Positions 62,499 through 64,000 of a stretch of 64,000 nucleotides of DNA are shown here, in pieces. Source of the DNA: Streptomyces mirabilis. Its GTDB lineage: Bacteria; Actinomycetota; Actinomycetes; Streptomycetales; Streptomycetaceae. The stretch is from positions 6,138,001-6,202,000 of the forward strand of contig NZ_CP074102.1 in NCBI RefSeq assembly GCF_018310535.1, given 5' to 3'. The notes under the pieces were generated by a model that was given only the letters and a program-made list of their open reading frames with translations, was not told the DNA's origin and ran no database searches. Positions within the stretch are counted from its first letter, which is position 1. The number at the start of each line of letters is the position of its first letter. Position numbers and translations under genes: made by a program.

Positions 62499-64000
62499 GT
62501 GTTCCCAAGATCGTCGCGCTTAAGAAGCGCCGTACTCGCCGTGCTGTCGGTGCTGGCGGCCGTCGTCGCGCTCGCCGTCGGCGCCCCGGCGGCCACCGCC
62601 GCGGGATCGCTCCCCTGTGACGTCTACGCCGCCGCGGGCACGCCCTGTGTCGCCGCGCACAGCCTCGTCAGGGCGCTCTACTCGTCGTACAACGGCTCGC
62701 TCTACCAGGTGCAGCGCGCCTCCGACAGCGCGACCGCGAACATCGGTCTCCTGGCGGCCGGCGGATACGCGAACGCGGCGGCACAGGACTCCTTCTGTAC
62801 CGGCACCACCTGCATCATCACCAAGATCTACGACCAGTCCGCGCGCCACAACGACCTCACCGTCGAGGGCGCGGGCGGGGCGGGCGCGGCCGATGTCGGG
62901 GCGCCCGCGGACGCGCTGCCGGTGACCGTCGGCGGCCACCAGGTCTACGGCCTGGAGATCTCGGCCGGCATGGGCTACCGGGACAACTCCACCTCGGGCG
63001 TGGCCACCAACGGGGCGGCCGAGGGGATGTACATGGTGACCTCCGGCACCCATGTGAACGGCAGCTGCTGCTTCGACTACGGCAACGCCGAGACCAACAA
63101 CAAGGACACCGGCAACGGCCACATGGACGCGATCAACTTCGGCACCGAGTGCTGGTTCTCGCCCTGTTACGGCCAGGGCCCCTGGGTGCAGGCCGACCTG
63201 GAGAACGGGCTGTTCCAGTCGGACTCCGGCTACAGCAAGAACACGTCGAACACCGGCACCGGGTCGATGCCGTTCGTGACCGCTTTGCTGAAAAACAACG
63301 GTCAGGACCATTTCGCGCTGAAATACGGCAACGCCCAATCGGGCAGTCTCACGACCACTTATTCCGGGGGTGAACCCACCACGAGTGGTTACTCGCCCAT
63401 GCATCAGGAGGGCGCGATCGTCCTGGGCACCGGCGGCGACAACAGCAACGGCTCCATCGGGTCCTTCTTCGAGGGCGTCATGACCTCGGGCATCCCGACG
63501 GACGCCGCCGACAACTCCGTCCAGGCCAACATCGTCTCCGTCGGCTACGGCGGTGCGACCGGCAGCACCGGTTCGCTGACGGCCGGGTCGGAGATCTCGC
63601 TGCGCGCGACCACCTCGTGCTGCACGACCGACTACATCCGCCACCAGAACAACGCGGCGGTCATCTCGGCCATCACGTCGAGCAGTTCGACGCTCGACAA
63701 GAGCGACGCCACCTGGATCGTGCGCAAGGGCCTCGCCGACGGCTCCTGCTATTCCTTCGAGTCACGGAACTACCCGGGCGACTTCCTGCGGCACTACAAC
63801 TACCAGCTCTACCGGCAACCCATGGTCGGCACCGCGCAGTTCAGACAGGACGCCACGTTCTGCGCCGAGACCGGCAAGAGCGGGACGGGGACCTCGTTCG
63901 CGTCGTACAACTACCCGACGAGATACCTCCGGCACTACAACTACAACGTCTACATAGCGAGCAATGGCGGCTCGAACACCTTCGACAGCGCCACCTCGTG
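62499..64000 (+). CDS. secreted GH54 alpha-L-arabinofuranosidase with AbfB (CBM42) domain, partial at window end
   Basis: Exported glycoside hydrolase; 500 codons visible, open at the right edge. A signal peptide (to about ATAA, residue ~35) leads to a GH54 domain opening LPCDVYAAAGTPCVAAHSLVRALYSSYNGSLYQVQR, with IYDQS, GHMDAINFGTECWFSPCYGQGPWV and FFEGVMTSGIPTD typical of the fold. The later part (from about residue 410) shows AbfB repeats (SCYSFESRNYPGDFLRHYN, YNYPTRYLRHYNYNVYI), which bind arabinofuranosyl side chains. It removes arabinose from arabinoxylan or arabinan. GTG at 62499 follows AAGAGG. Codon 8 is TTA (62520-62522), the bldA codon. Confidence 0.92.
   Translation, partial: MFPRSSRLRSAVLAVLSVLAAVVALAVGAPAATAAGSLPCDVYAAAGTPCVAAHSLVRALYSSYNGSLYQVQRASDSATANIGLLAAGGYANAAAQDSFCTGTTCIITKIYDQSARHNDLTVEGAGGAGAADVGAPADALPVTVGGHQVYGLEISAGMGYRDNSTSGVATNGAAEGMYMVTSGTHVNGSCCFDYGNAETNNKDTGNGHMDAINFGTECWFSPCYGQGPWVQADLENGLFQSDSGYSKNTSNTGTGSMPFVTALLKNNGQDHFALKYGNAQSGSLTTTYSGGEPTTSGYSPMHQEGAIVLGTGGDNSNGSIGSFFEGVMTSGIPTDAADNSVQANIVSVGYGGATGSTGSLTAGSEISLRATTSCCTTDYIRHQNNAAVISAITSSSSTLDKSDATWIVRKGLADGSCYSFESRNYPGDFLRHYNYQLYRQPMVGTAQFRQDATFCAETGKSGTGTSFASYNYPTRYLRHYNYNVYIASNGGSNTFDSATS

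Overview
The window is chromosomal DNA from a Streptomyces-type actinomycete. GC content is very high, third codon positions are strongly GC-biased, GTG starts are common, and many genes overlap by GTGA or ATGA. Family content fits as well: XRE plus DUF397 pairs, F420-dependent LLM oxidoreductases, ECF uptake operons and SigE-family sigma factors. I see no rRNA, tRNA, IS element, prophage or CRISPR array. About 59 protein genes are supported; the last one runs off the right edge.

Layout. 1-10 kb: DedA protein, SodC-like secreted protein, DoxX, an FAD/NAD(P)-binding protein, a PhoD-like phosphatase, a secreted HNH nuclease, a TMEM165/GDT1 Mn transporter behind a yybP-ykoY riboswitch, a HAD phosphatase, a block of Streptomyces intergenic repeats and a peptidoglycan-binding protein. 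10-22 kb: a DHA2 exporter fused to a MarR-like domain, GNAT, two small conserved proteins, DUF1992, an FHA-like protein, an O-methyltransferase, a ProP-type MFS symporter, a GT87-PAP2 fusion and a large membrane protein. 22-25 kb: divergent cyp125 and fadA5 (steroid side-chain oxidation), arranged as in Mycobacterium tuberculosis, then an XRE/DUF397/HATPase regulatory trio. 26-31 kb: lipase-like hydrolase, YoaK protein, an eCIS-effector-like protein and an SLT lysozyme-like protein. 31-37 kb: a cobalamin-riboswitch-controlled ECF operon with two surface proteins. 37-43 kb: kinase-like protein, beta-lactamase-fold hydrolase, a SpoIIE phosphatase divergent from an NB-ARC ATPase, and a SnoaL-like protein. 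43-50 kb: an MBL hydrolase divergent from an aldehyde dehydrogenase/ferredoxin operon, kstR, and a GT4-methyltransferase-toroid operon. 50-64 kb: LLM oxidoreductase, amidase, methyltransferase, exporters, an SCP-x-like thiolase, a SigE-family sigma factor with a membrane partner, an orphan response regulator and a GH54 arabinofuranosidase.

How the genes work together. Three threads run through the window. First, a dispersed sterol-catabolism regulon: kstR, cyp125, fadA5, the thiolase and the ALDH/ferredoxin operon lie next to perfect or one-mismatch KstR-type boxes. Three of these promoters or related ones also carry a second, unassigned palindrome (CTGAYSNNGCGTCAG). Second, metal and cofactor homeostasis under RNA control: a Mn riboswitch with its exporter, and a B12 riboswitch with an ECF transporter plus alpha-toroid and SCO2322-type capture proteins that resemble a split transcobalamin. 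Third, an odd sequence habit: at eight gene ends the stop codon sits inside a short tandem duplication of 9-28 bp.
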